From Bretschneidera sinensis (taxonomy: Eukaryota; Streptophyta; Magnoliopsida; Brassicales; Akaniaceae): a stretch of DNA of 64,000 bases. Shown here piece by piece: positions 32,889-45,633 of the stretch (positions within the stretch are counted from its first letter, which is position 1; every line of letters begins with the position of its first letter). Location of the stretch: NCBI GenBank assembly GCA_023935145.1, contig CM043700.1, forward strand, positions 33,947,456-34,011,455, given 5' to 3'. A program made the position numbers and the translations under genes. The notes under the pieces are model-generated. The model saw only the letters and a list, made by a program, of their open reading frames with translations, was not told where the DNA came from and did no database searches.

Positions 32889-33504
32889 AAACATGGAGAA
32901 CTAGAGTAAGAATTAAAAGAGATTGAAGAACCACTGAGTCATGAACCCGGTTTTGCCTGAAATCGTTGTTGATGTTTTTTCAAATTAAAATTGGATTTTA
33001 AGTTTGGGATGTTTAGAAAATCAAAGGAGAGAAGAAAAGAAAAGAAAAGAAAAAAAAATTGTGTCGACTGAATGGTCATTGACTGAAAATTGTCTCTAAG
33101 GAAAAGACACTGATTAAACACTATAAAAGTGTGTATAACTCATAGAAGCTACTATGAGTTATTCTTTAGGACTGCAAAGTGCAGAATAATTACAGAACTT
33201 CATTGTATTTTAGAGGAAATTTTTCAGAAACCCTCTTACACCGTGAGGGGTGAATTAAACCTTAAAGAAAGCGACTTGATCGTGGCTTGAAGTCATTCTT
33301 TCTCTATCCCTCTTGTTTTGATAAACAACCTCATTTCTAGAAATTCTCCCAACAATCGCCTTGAGTTCTTGGAAAGCAACAACTCCTAACAAGTGAAGCA
33401 TGCAATTATTATTTCGACAAACCAATCATGGACTAACTGAGTGGAACCAAGCCGTGAATAAACCATGAATACTACTGTAACAAAACAACATATTAGGTAA
33501 TAAA
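32889..33504. other. Loop of the inverted duplication, left part
   Basis: Single-copy within the window. No gene recognised. A purine-rich AAGAAAAGAAAAGAAAA run lies near 33035. Confidence 0.4.
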
Positions 33505-33645
33505 ATCGTCGGTATATCTCTATAGTTACTTTTTTCTTCTACGCTTTTTAAAACCGTCGGTATAACAAAAAAGGGTCATACCGACGGTTTTTTTGGTCTT
33601 TAGTGACGGATTTTGACCGTTGTATATGTCAAATTTTTTGTAGCG
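33505..33645 (-). mobile_element. CACTA-like transposon terminus
   Basis: Read on the minus strand it begins CGCTACAAAAAATTTGACAT, one base from a CACTACAAAAAA-type CACTA end. ACCGTCGGTAT motifs recur in both orientations (about 33551, 33581 and a variant near 33508), as in subterminal repeats of En/Spm-like elements. No second terminus or transposase was found, so it is a fragment. Confidence 0.5.
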
Positions 33646-33782
33646 TGTGCTGGATGGTAAGAGTTTTGCTTGAAAAATTAGGTAAATGAGATATGAAAGA
33701 ACCAAAAGGAAGATCACACCAACCAAGAAGAAAGTCAGATTTGTTGATGAGGTGTGAAGAATTTAAGTCAAAGTGGAGATTT

Positions 33783-34215
33783 GTTAGGATTTTGATTCAA
33801 TTCACCACAACGAAAACTTCTAATTGATTAAAGAAAAGTTGTTTCCTATTTTATGATTGTTTATTCTAATAAGAGGAGTGGTAGTAATTTATTATGTTGT
33901 TGCTCTTTTATTAATGGTATTAGGAAAATATCATCTATATGAAGGGAGTCTTAAAGAAGGTTTGAAACACACTCATAATTCTAATATTATAACTAGAGCT
34001 ATGTGGAGAGCTTTGGGTGTATTGAGAATTTTGAATTGTGAGAGAAATAATTTTGTTTTCTTAAAGTTGTTAAAAATTAATAAAATTGTGAGTTTGTTGA
34101 TGGTATAGACAAGAAAGTTGCCTAACCATGTTAGATTGTGCTTGATATTTGTTTGTTTGATTGTTTGTCAATTTATTATTACAAACTTGTGTAGATGGGT
34201 TTTAAAGGTAAAATC
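33783..34215 (+). repeat. LTR-like remnant
   Basis: TGTTAGGATTTTGATTC follows a short purine run (GTGGAGATT), and the later text (AAATTAATAAAATTGTGAG, GTTGATGG, then AACCATGTTAGATTGTG) has the style of a short copia LTR. A related segment lies at 35660-35790. No target duplication or primer site could be assigned. Confidence 0.3.
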
Positions 34216-34289
34216 CCAATAAAAACAAATTTAAAAAATCCCTTTACTCGGAAGATAATAAGAGAAGAAAAGAATTTTGCAGCTCCACG

Positions 34290-34553
34290 TTGTGAAGGCA
34301 AGCAACAACAGAAGTATTAGGCAATAAGCTCAATCTGCAGATTGTTTCTGCTGCTTCTGTTTAGTGGCTGTTCTTCAAGTCTCTTGGTCTTTGTATGTTT
34401 TTGTTGTATCTGGTGTAAATTAGCTGTGTTTCCGGGTGGGTGGTGGGTGTTGGTGCCTGGGGTTCTGTTTTAGTACCGTATTATCTTGTATCTGTTGATG
34501 CTTATTAATAATAATCTTTTTGCTGTTCAAAAAAAAAAAAAAAAAAAAAAACC
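34290..34553 (+). mobile_element. 3' end of a LINE with poly(A) tail
   Basis: A TG-rich untranslated stretch, TTATTAATAATAATC, then about 23 A residues ending near 34552: the layout of a 5'-truncated plant LINE 3' end. No coding part or clear target duplication is seen. Confidence 0.5.
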
Positions 34554-34593
34554 CCCTCAGCAGACAAAAGAGAGGGACATCAATTATCGTGAG

Positions 34594-36420
34594 TCAGGGA
34601 TAATTACCAAAACCAAATAACCAAAGTGATTGTTGCTTTAGTTCAGGAAGAAGATGGAGAATTATACTCCAAGAATGAGATGACCAAATAGGTTTGGATT
34701 CATGCATAGCTACAGTGGGGTAGCTGTACTTGTTGCGCATAAAAGATACCCAGAACGAGGAACCCGACATTAAATTCCAGCCAAATTTTGGTTGAAGCGA
34801 CCGCATTACCTGGTCCAAGTTTCGAATACTCAATCCACCTTCAGCAATGGGACAGGTTATTTTCGACCAACTAACCCAATGATGCCTAGCATAACCCTTG
34901 TTATTCCAAAGGAAAGCAGAAAAAATGGAGTGAAGCTTGTCTATAAAACCACTAGGGACTTTGATGGCAGCCAATATGTGCAACGACATGGAGGTTAAAA
35001 CTGAGTTTATCAAAGTTATTTTACCTCCGTAAGACAGAATCTTAGCTTCCACCTATCAATACTTTGCGAATTTTGAGAATCAAACCTTCAAAATAACTCA
35101 TTTTTGTCTTACTTTTTAAAAAAGGCACGTCCAAGTAGAGAATTCCTAGTTTAGGGTGAAAACTTATCCTTTGTTGAATAAGATTGTCCTTTATCAAAAA
35201 AAAAAAAAAAGCCAACGAATTCTATAGAGATTGTTTAGACCCATTAGTGAACATTAGCAGATTGTCTGCAAACAGAAGATGGGTGACTGTCTTGGAAGTG
35301 CCAGAGCAATTGCAGGCTTCACTTTGCTTCTTCCGGAAGCCTATTTAAATTTCTACTAAGAACATATCCTTGGTAATAATAAAAAAGAAATGGATAAAGG
35401 GTCTCCCTAACGTAAACCCCTAGAATATTGAAATAGCCATGTTATTCTCCATTAAAATTCACTATATCAACAGTTTGCCACAACCTTGTATGTTAGATCA
35501 CTCCATTTTTCTGCAAATCAAAACTTTCTTAATGTTTAAAGAAGAAAACTCCATTCAAACCTATTGTGAGCCTTGGCCATATACACCTTCAAAAGCATAT
35601 TTCCCCCAAAGGTTTTTTTATCAATGTCTGTTAATGAAGCACCCCCTAAATTAAGAGTTTTTGTTGTATTATGATTTTGGGGTGAGAAATTGACAATTTT
35701 GTTCTTCTTAAAATTGTAGTTGAAAATTAATAAAATAATGAAATTGTTGGTGGATGTTTACTCTTTGTTTGTTTTACCAATTTAATTGTTGTGGTTATAT
35801 TTCTTACTTAAATTTTAAATAGGGGGATTTTTGAAGTAAATTCCAAATAGGTCTTAAATCTGAAAGCCAATGGATTAGACTTTAAGCATAAGAACTAAGT
35901 TTGTAGCAATAATAGATTTAGGTAAGTAGTCTCCCATGAAAAAATGACCAGTATAGCCATCGGGTATCTTGAACTTCTTTACCAAATTTCAGCTTCTTCA
36001 GGAATGCCACAATATTCATAATTATCCTGATTAGAGTGGAAAAATGATTAACGGCTGCTTCACCAATCAGCTTGTTAATTATCATTTAGCCACAATTCAT
36101 CCTCAAGCTTGAGTTTGAAAGGATGATGAGACTGCTTCTCCTTAATATATGAGACAGGCCTTCTGCTTGAGGAAAATTTCCTGAGACTGGAGCAGCGTGT
36201 TTAAATATTACTTGGCTATGACGTAACGATCAAAACCTTCTGTCTTGAAGAAGAAGATCATCTTCCTGTAAATCCGCTTTGACCTTATCAACATTCTTAT
36301 TAATATCACGATAAGTGTCTTTGTTCCACTGCTTAAACCATGCACAAATACTTCAATTAGCCAAGGCTTGCATAACCAAAGGGAAGAAAACTGTCATGAT
36401 CCAGCCACATCCTAATTTTT
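34594..36420 (-). pseudogene. Degenerate LINE, endonuclease-RT linker to RT end
   Basis: On the minus strand the clearest part is 35052-34594 (GGKITLINSVLTSM, FLWNNKG, IAEGGLSIRNLD), the post-RT segment of plant L1-like elements. Upstream at about 35230-35290 is THLLFADNLLMFTNGS, the RT catalytic box with FADN instead of FADD. Weaker matches near 36200-36350 (WFKQWNKDTYRDI) fit the linker between endonuclease and RT. Frames shift often; it is dead. Confidence 0.7.
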
Positions 36421-36589
36421 TTTAAAGGATTCATGACTATTGGCATTATTAATAAACCGCATAAGTTTTCTCTAAACAAAATTTACAGATAAGCCAAGTA
36501 TTGTTTGAATTTAATTGCTTTATCATTACACAATTACAATTAGAATAAGGGACAGTATATGAAAAACAAATGATTAAATCAATGCATGT

Positions 36590-37430
36590 TAAATAAAAAT
36601 AAGCATTGCACTCAAAAGAAATAAAAAATATTACAAAAAGAATTCCTCATTTATTTAAGAGGATAATGGATAATATAAAGATACATTCATTACTAGCTAC
36701 CCCAAAGTCCTAGATAAAACATAAAAAAATTCTAAAACATTAACATAAACTAATTTATTCAACCTCCACAACAAATCTTTTAACTCTAATATGCAAACTG
36801 TCACGGTCCTAACACTTTTCCTTAAATGCTATACCAACTGTCATAGTCCTAACTTGAAAGAACACATTAGCTATATAATGATATCGTGCAATAAGCTAAT
36901 GATCAAGCTACGATGGATATGAGCAAGAGTTTTAGGACAATGACAATTGGTATATGATGGCACAATAACATGCCCAGGACATTATAGCAAACTCAAGGCA
37001 CATGAGGGCAAGAGTTTTATTTATATAGGGCACCCCTAAAGAGCATAAAGTAATTTGAGGCTCAAAAAAGAGAAACATCACTTATGTTTGAACCATCATA
37101 ATTACAAAAATTTATACAAAAAAAAATAAGAATTACAAAACTGCCAGTAGGCACCTAACACTACAGTGAGGCATAAGGCGACCATTAACATGGTACAAGG
37201 CCTTAGACAAACACGATGCGTGACATTCTCCCTCACATCTTGATGTCCTCGTTGACTTGCTCGTTAGTAACTTTTTTATCTTCTGCTCAAAAACAAGCTT
37301 TTTAACTCCAACAGAAGCACAATCGTTGAACTACATTTTTTCTTCGAAACATCAATAGGACATGTCTCCTTTCCAACACATTAATTTTGTAATACATCAA
37401 TTTTGCTTTACAGTATGTTTCTGTAGCAGA
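36590..37430 (-). pseudogene. Most decayed last-exon copy in the loop
   Basis: On the minus strand, remnants of the SUEL end and its 3' flank can be recognised: a stretch near 36765-36815 related to GVKKLAVE, and GGAAAGGAGACATGTCCTAT near 37360-37380. It lies outside the mirrored arms, so the left arm has no partner for it. Confidence 0.55.
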
Positions 37431-37760
37431 CATAACGGTATCATAATTGTTTCCTTTTAAGTAAAAATAGTTCATGCAAGTTATGATTTAGTGTATCCAT
37501 GCAAAAACATTGAGGCGTGCACATTCTTTTTGGTACAAGGAGCGAGGTGAAAATATAAATGATTGTGCATTTGAAAGGTATTGTGGTAAAGCAAGAACTT
37601 TAAATTTTTTTAAAGTATTTGTTAATTAAAAGTTAACTTGTTCTACTTCCATTTATTAGCAACATTGAATTATAATTTCTAAGACTTCAATGAAGCTAAT
37701 GGATTGCTATAAATATTGTCACTTAAATATTGCCAACACATTAATTTTGTAATACATCAA
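37431..37760. other. Loop of the inverted duplication, right part
   Basis: AT-rich DNA with no gene recognised. TTAATTTTGTAATACATCAA occurs both near 37381 and at 37741, marking another small duplication from exon-copy debris. Confidence 0.4.
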
Positions 37761-37880
37761 TTTTGCTTTCACAAATGCCTTTTTCATATGATCAACAAAT
37801 GCTTTGTTGATTACCAAAACTGACCAAACAAATATTCGGACATGATTTTCCAACTACAATAGTGTATGTGTTTTTCGAAC
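37761..37880 (-). pseudogene. Copy 3 of the last exon, right arm
   Basis: Mirror of 32760-32888 with some differences. It contains the reverse complements of GGCATTTGTTGATCATATG-like and CACTATTGTAGTTGG segments. Confidence 0.55.
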
Positions 37881-38181
37881 AATTACTAAAAAAATAATTA
37901 AATCAATGGATGTTAAATAGAAATAAACATTTGCACTCAAAAAAGAAATTTTTTTTCAATTATTCAAGAGGATAATGGATACTACAAAGATAATTGATCA
38001 TTAGATAGCCAAAATTTCAGATAAAAGTTTTTAAAAAAATCTAAAACAAGAATCTTAACAAGTCGTATGCCCTCAATGATGTGAGAGACTGGACACTACA
38101 TCTCGACGAGTTCATCCTAACAAAGCCCAAAGGCGCTCTCCATGAAATCCTATGGAAACTTTAACATAAACCGATTTTATT

Positions 38182-38415
38182 CTAACAAAGAACCTCCACA
38201 GCAAGCCTTTTAACTCCAACATCAGCACAAACAGCTGAACCAAATTTGTCCTCTGAAACATCAATGGAACATGTCTCCTTTTCAACACATTCATTTTGTA
38301 AGATAGACAATGCATCCTTTTTGCCTACACATGTGCCTTTCTCAATGACAATACAATGAGGCATAAGGCGACCATTGACATGGTACAAGGCCTTGGACAA
38401 GCATGATGGTGACAT
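38182..38415 (-). pseudogene. Copy 2 of the last exon, right arm
   Basis: Mirror of 32210-32452. The open C-terminal frame reads [20 protein letters not shown] and ends LAVEVLC, with small changes (for example Ala-Val-Cys where the left copy has Ala-Asp-Cys). It lacks the front of the exon. Confidence 0.8.
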
Positions 38416-38458
38416 TCTCCCTCACATCTTGACGTCGTTGACTTGCTTGTTAGGAACT

Positions 38459-38750
38459 TTTATCTTCTGCTCAAAAACAGGCTTTTTAACTCCAACAGAA
38501 GCACAATCAGTTGAACCAAATTTTTTCTCCGAAACATCAATAGAACATGTCTCCTTTCCAACAGATTAATTTTATAAGACAGACAATACATCATTTTTGC
38601 TTTCACAAATGCCTTTCTCATATGATCAACAAATGCCTTGTTGATTACCAAAACTGACAAAACAAATATTCGGACATGATTTTCCAATTACAATAGTGTA
38701 TGTGTTTTATGAACAATTACTAAAAAAAAATAATTAAATCAGGGCATGTT
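38459..38750 (-). pseudogene. Copy 1 of the last exon, right arm
   Basis: Mirror of 31880-32170, with the same frame breaks, which shows that the exon ladder existed before the inverted duplication. Confidence 0.8.
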
Positions 38751-39003
38751 AAATAGAAATAAACATTTGCACTCAAAAAAAAAAATTTCTTCAATTATTC
38801 AAGAAGATAATGGATACTACAAAGATAATTGATTAGATGGCCAAAAATTCAGATACAAGTTAAAAAAAATCTAAAACGAGAATCCTAACAAGTGGCATGC
38901 CCTCAACGATGTGGACACTACATCTCGACGAGTTCATCCCAACGAAGCCCAAAGGCGCTCTCTATGAAATCCTATGGAAACTTTAACATAAACTGATTTT
39001 ATT

Positions 39004-42000
39004 TTAACAAAGAACCTCCACAGCAAGCTTTTTAACTCCAACATCAACACAATCAGCTGAACCAAATTTGTCCTCTGAAACATCAATGGAACATGTCTCC
39101 TTTCCAACACATTCATTTTGTAAGATAGACACTGCATCATTTTTGCCTTCACATGTGCCTTTCTCAAATGATCCACAAAAGCCTTGTGGATTACCAAAAC
39201 TAGCAAAATGGATCTCTGAAATAGGTCGACCTTGACATGACAATTCCAATGTATTTTTGTCATAAGCATGAGCACATGCTTTTCCAATCACAACAGTTTG
39301 AAAATTTACTTGTGAGGGATTGCCACCAAACTCTTCAAATAAAACCAACGTATTCACATCATTTTCCATAAATGAGCGCGGAACATGATACCTAACAAAT
39401 CGAACAATCAAAATTGCAAAGGTGATAAGTTTTGAGGTAAAAAATAATGAAAATTTACATAAAAAGATTAAATTAATCTCACATACCATCTTTGAGTTGG
39501 TTGGCCACAACCTGAAGCACAATTGTCGCCGTTGTATGATTGACGATAATCACAAATGTCATTGCTACATCCATCTTCATCAGCAAGAAAGCTTGGCCAA
39601 TAACGACCAATACTGTGACCATTAACCCAAGCTTCACCTTTACCAAGGCCTAGCAAATCTACTACAACAGGATCTTTTCCTAAAGGAGCTTTGAAAGTAG
39701 TCTGAAAATATAATATTATCAAATTATAATTAGTAATCTTATTAATTAATGTCAACAAGAAAAAAAAAATATTTAATTAGTAAGTAATATTACTAATTAA
39801 CTCTCACATACCTTATACCATGTCATCATTTTATTTGAAGGAAGACTTTCTGTTGACCACTTTGAAGCACTAGATGAATTTGAACTAAAAAGTTTGTTCC
39901 CAAAGCCCTGCAATCCAATCTTATAACTCCATTTATGAGAAGACAAATCTTTAACAACTCTTTCATCACCCTTTCGCCCAACTAGTTCAACTGGACCAGG
40001 AATTCCACTTTGAATCAAATCAAACTGGTAACCATAATTCTGTTCAAACAAAATAGTAATAAAATTTTGTTATATTACAGTCTAGATTTAAAAAGGACGG
40101 CATATATATATATATATATATATAGTTTCAAATTGAATTGATATATCTACCTTGAGGCCAACAGTAACACTAAGCAATGCAATACGATTAATTCCAGGAT
40201 TTAGTTTGACATTCTTCTCAAACACATAGCTCAAGACTTCATATTTGGCCCACTGAGAACCTGAAATTAATTTAAACCACGTAAAAATGTCGTATTTATG
40301 ATATGAATCTACATCATATATAATAGCTAGCTAGATAAAGTAGTATTAATTACCAACATATTCTCCATTAACATATGCATGAAGGATTTGACCGCTGCTT
40401 TTTACTCGAAGAGTCATGTTGTCACTCCAAATTGGATCATCGTTTTTAAGGTTCACACTATTCAAATTAAAGATGCAAAATAAAACGAACTATAATCAGT
40501 AACCAGCAAATAAATAAGAATATTATGTTACATGCATGTACAAAATAAGAATACCTAGAAATATTTACCTTGTCATATACCAGAGATAGTCACTAGCATC
40601 ATTAGCAACATCTTTTTGATCAATAATTTGATTTGCAGCAATGTCTCCCTTTCCTTGAAGAAGGGCTTGATCAATTATCTCAGGTCTCCACGTCCATTGA
40701 AGTGAAGCAGGTTCACTTTCAGCTTGATTTGAGTTTTTTACCATCACTGACTTTTGAGTATTGACCTTTGCAGTATTGTAGACTACATTTTTACAATCAG
40801 GAAGAATAGAAACAGACCATGCAGGAACAATATAATCAGTGCCTTGAAAGGTGATTGGAACATCAGCACTCTTATTTGCATTGCCAAAAAAGCAACTGGA
40901 TGCGTCCTCGGTAGCATAAATGGTGGCCTATATATATATGATCAGGCATACAAATATTAACATTAAATATTTTTTTCTATTAACCTCATACATAAGTGAA
41001 AAAGAAAAATAAAAACAGATCATGATCTTACCGTGACTTGACTTCCAAAATCCACACTAGAAATGTTACCGTAAGTAAGAGTCCTCTCCATTGACTTCAA
41101 AACTTTATGAAGTTGTTTCAAATGACCCCATTTTGGTTGATTCAAATTGCCTGTCATTAAAATCGTAAATATTGTAAACAAAATAAAATAAAATTATGGA
41201 AAACAATTAAGAACCAAGTAAATTAAAGGGAAGTAAATATAGTACCATATTCGTCAAGAGGTGCATCATAATCATATGAAGTAGTGATGTATGGACCACC
41301 TGCTGTTCTTCCGAAATTGGTACCACCATGATACTGCAAGAAATAAAAAAAAATTAAATTAAATTAGGGTGAGAATAAATTTTAGCATAATTACTAGCTA
41401 GTTATTTGATCAATCAAATAAAAATTAAAACCAACCATGTAATAGTTTTGAAATGTGCCTCCATTTTGGAAAAATCTTGCAACAGCAAACGCAACATCCT
41501 CAGCAGTCCTCAATGGGAGTTTTCCACCCCAACTTTTAAACCTAAAAGGGTGAAATTTTAGGTCAAGTTACTAATTTTTATTCCAAATTAAATAATTTAA
41601 TTAACAGTACTCACCATCCTGTCCAATTTTCAGTCCACATTTTAGGACTATTGGGATTATTTGGAGTGAATGAATCGCAGTAAAAGCCATTGCATGTGTC
41701 AATCTGATAAGATAATAAAAAAATGCATATAACATTAAATTTTATTGAAAATAACAAAAAAATAATAATCTTAAACTTTAATTTAATTTATAACTTATAA
41801 AAAAAATAAAAATATTTATACCATTGGCTGTGGAGCATCACTTTCTTGGCACATGATCCATGGAACCCCAATGTTAAGTGATTCAGCCATGTTTGCACAC
41901 CAGTTAATATATGCTTTGCCAGCATCTCCATATTGTGATATGAAGTTCCCATATTCATTCTCAATCTAATTAATTAAGACACAAATACCAAATGTAATTA

Positions 42001-42947
42001 ATTAATACTATATGTATTAGTTTTTTTATTTTATTTTAATATACACTATATATATTAGAGAAATGCATATACCTGAGCAAGAATAATGGGACCTCCTTGG
42101 GATGCAAAAAGCTTTTCTTTTTTAAGCATATTCACGATCAATGTTGTAAAGTTTTGCATTTCATTCTGAAAAAAGAAAAACACCCAAAAATTTGTTTTTT
42201 AAATAAAAAAATGAAAACATACGTATATATATAATTTAAACTATATATTCAATGGCAAAAAGAAATTTCAATTACCATGAACACATCATTTGCAGTTCGA
42301 AGCTCAATACCAGGCATGTTGTGCAACCAAACAGGGAACCCTCTATTAATTAATTGTGCACAAGCAAATCTATGAGTTAAATTATAATTAAGCTAGCTAG
42401 TAACATTATATATAATTAAATAAAATAATGACAATAGGTAATATATATAAAAAAAATACATACCCATAATTCCATTCAGCACAAACATAAGGTCCAATTC
42501 GAAGAACTGAATAGAGTCCTGCATCTTGAATAGTTTTAATAAACCTTACGAGATCATGGTTGCCCGTAAAATCATATTGACGGCGAATGGGTTCATGGGC
42601 ATTCCAAAACACGTATGTCTCGATCGCATCTAATCCACCTTCCTTCGCTTTTTGAATGAGACTTGACCACATCTAAATTAAAAGTACGTAGGTGTATACA
42701 TTTGATTAGTAAACTAAACACATATGTTGAATATATACATGCTATATAAAAATATAATAATTCAGGACAACTTAATTACTTCTGCTGTGCTTCGTGGATA
42801 ATGAATTGAACCAGACAGCAAAACCCTACGTTCACCATTGATTGTGATTGCTCTTCCATCATATGAAACAATGGTAGCGTAAGCACAAGTAGTGAACATC
42901 AGAAAAATAAAGCATAAACAACTGGGGGGAAATTTTAAAGAAGCCAT
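39004..42947 (-). CDS. BGAL: Beta-galactosidase, GH35, right copy
   Basis: Mirror of the left gene. Exons in transcript order: 42780-42947, 42464-42672, 42276-42342, 42073-42165, 41822-41965, 41615-41703, 41436-41541, 41246-41333, 41032-41150, 40569-40927, 40354-40457, 40151-40260, 39812-40039, 39487-39701, 39004-39391. All splice sites are kept and the frame is intact at 828 residues. Glu183 and Glu252, the signal peptide and the SUEL domain are preserved. Differences noticed against the left copy are Pro59Ser, Glu164Lys and Lys426Asn, and the stop is TAA instead of TAG. Pro59 follows the Met-Trp pair that many plant family members keep, so the Ser may matter. The gene could be active, and the two transcripts would be hard to tell apart. 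Confidence 0.94.
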
Positions 42948-42997
42948 TTTCTTTTTCAAGAAAGGGAAAGCACAAAACAAAACAATGAAATTTCATG

Positions 42998-43005
42998 TAT
43001 TTATA
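42998..43005 (-). promoter_or_regulatory. TATA box of the right beta-galactosidase gene
   Basis: TATAAATA on the minus strand, 51 bases upstream of the ATG, exactly mirroring the left copy. The upstream GGATAA/TTATCC group is also preserved (about 43022-43056). Confidence 0.65.
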
Positions 43006-43926
43006 GGGCCATCAATTTATGAGGATAAATCCATGGATAATTTTGTGATTATCCTTGGATGATTTGAATTAGTTTAAATCATATATACCACTGAAAGATA
43101 TAACAGAAATATTTTGTTGTTAGAAAAGTTTTATCTAAATCAAAATGTATCTTTAAATCTTGTAGTTGTTACTTGTTAGTAGATAGATGCCCTTTAAATT
43201 CTCCTCAGATAAAAAAAACATCAATTTAAAGAAAAATCACTGTTGGGTGTTAAATAACCATTAAAGGAAACTAGAAAATAGAGGATAACATGAAGCAAAC
43301 CTTGCATTTCTTTTTTCCCTTTTGTCTTTCGGTAATGCATTTTCATTATTTTTAATTTAGTCACGATCAAACTCTAGTATATTTTGAAAGTAAAAAATTA
43401 TTGCACTATTATTGTATTGAAGTGCGTAGGGACCAAAATTCAGCATAATAATATATATACACATTTATATAATCTATAATATATATTTAAAGTACGAATA
43501 AAGTGTAACAACCCCTAATGATAATAATATTGTATTTTTTTATTATATCCTGATAGTAATTCTACTATATCTGTTATCCTTATTGAAAATATATTTTTGT
43601 GATATTTTTTCCTACGCAACATAAGTTTTATATTTGTAATTATATGTGGGCTACGTAAAACTTAATCTATAAATACTGTAAGTCTAAAAGTCTAAATAAT
43701 AAAGCATAATTTATAGAAATGTTAAAGTAAAAAATACAATAAATTTAAATAGCATTGTTGGACTTAAATATATAAACTTTAAGGATATGATCTCAAAATG
43801 AAAAATTAGGGTTTCCTAGTGGCCTTTATTAGGTTATTTTCAAAGTGAGTACAAGTAGCCATGGTTTGCGATCGTTTGAAATTAGGGGAAAATATACAAA
43901 AATATTTTGTGCTTTGATCTTGTTAA
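43006..43926 (-). other. 5' flank of the right beta-galactosidase gene
   Basis: Mirror of the left promoter region, AT-rich, with almost no net length change up to the solo LTR. No further gene. Confidence 0.5.
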
Positions 43927-43931
43927 ACTTC

Positions 43932-45106
43932 TATAGACTAAGGTTCCAATCCAAGAGAGGGTGAATTGGGTTTTTAAAAACTTTCGTTAATTACTTGCAA
44001 ATTTATAAAAACAGTTAAATGCATAAGCGTATAAACAAGTAATGTGCTTTAAGTAAAAGATTTTAAGGAAGAGAAAATGTAAACTCAGTTTATAGTGGTT
44101 CAGCAATATCGAATTCGTTCTGATCCTATGTTCACTCTCTTCAAGGAACCTCATTGAAGTGATCCACTAAAACTTTTAGTCATACAACTTCACGGGTGTT
44201 GTACAAACCTTACAAACCTTATAAACAATCCATTCCTCTCGGAAGCTAATCTCTTCCTCTCAGAAGCTAATCTTTTCCTTGCGGAAGTTAATTCCTTTAC
44301 AATAAATATGAGTTGCTATAAAGTAAATGGTAGAGAGATAGCAATGAATGCTTTTAGAAATGAGCAATATCTCTCTTTTAATGAAAAGCTTGATGAATGG
44401 CTCAACAATAAAATTTTCAAAGCTTTTGAGTATTAATGAGCAAATTTATGAATTGAATGTGTAATCTTCTTCATTTAAATGCTCATTGAAGTGAGTTTAT
44501 ATAGCCTTAAATCACTATAGCCATTAGACACTGTCTTGGTAGGTTTGATGTATTAAATGCTCAAGCCCCGCGTCTCTAACGGTCATATTTTTCGAATTAC
44601 CAGTCGACTGAGTCAAGTGAAAAATCTCACTTTTAGACTGTGGGAGAGTACCAATCGACTGGGTCCTAAGCACCAGTCGATTGGGAACTCACTGTCCCAT
44701 ATGCCAGTCGACTGGGTGATCTACACCAGTTGACTAGGGATATTCTATCCCATACCCCAGTCGACTGGTATAAGGAGCCAATCGACTGGGTTACCCTTCA
44801 ACCCAGTTTTTTCATGTTTCAAAATGTTTTTGACTTAGAAGAGTTTGAATAATTAGTTTTGTCAAAATTATTTTATAGAAAGAGCCATAAGACAAGCTAC
44901 TTACTTGAACAAAAGAGATTTACAGTTTGTTTCAATACCTTAATACCTATACTATATCTTCTGTCTTGACTTGGTGTCTGATTCGGGTTGAGTTCTTGCA
45001 TCTTGATTCTTTGCTGAAAGCTTTTATCGGTTAAACACTTAGATAAAACTGTTAGTACAATTAGAGTAGTGTTTTGTCATTATTAAAATTTAAATGAGGG
45101 TCAACA
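43932..45106 (-). repeat. Solo copia LTR, right arm
   Basis: LTR of 1175 bp, the mirror of 25615-26699. Target duplications acttc lie at 43927-43931 and 45107-45111, the complement of gaagt in the left arm, so one insertion predates the duplication. Its last base pair has changed (TA instead of CA in element sense). Confidence 0.9.
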
Positions 45107-45633
45107 ACTTCAATACTAGAGGTTTTAAAAGTTAAGTTTAGGTATCTTGTGTTTATGTTATACTCAAATAAAGACCAAACCACATGGTACTTTTATATAA
45201 TTTTTTCCTTATTTTGTAATAAAAATAAAAACTCAACTAAATATTCTTCTCCCATGTTGGATATTGATAACTGTAAGCCTCCCAAATCATTGCAATAACC
45301 AAACAACTTGAAGAATGGTAACTTAACCCCAAACAATAAGAATGGTAACTCCGAGATGCTTAAAGTGATATAATCGAAAAACAATGGGAGCTCAAGAGAC
45401 TTGTGTGGTACGAACAAGGTGACTTAGGTAGTGAGCGGGTGATGCCCACATGATGAAGACTATGTGGTTCGCAAAGTGATGTTTATAAAGCTCGTTGTTG
45501 AAAAATCGGTGTGTGGTTCTTTGACTCAAGACAGGAGAACGAGGATTTTCCAGATGTGCCTATTAAACTGTGATACGAGTTTGGAGTGGTATAAGTAATG
45601 ATGGTGAGGGGGAGAAAATGAAACTTACACGTG

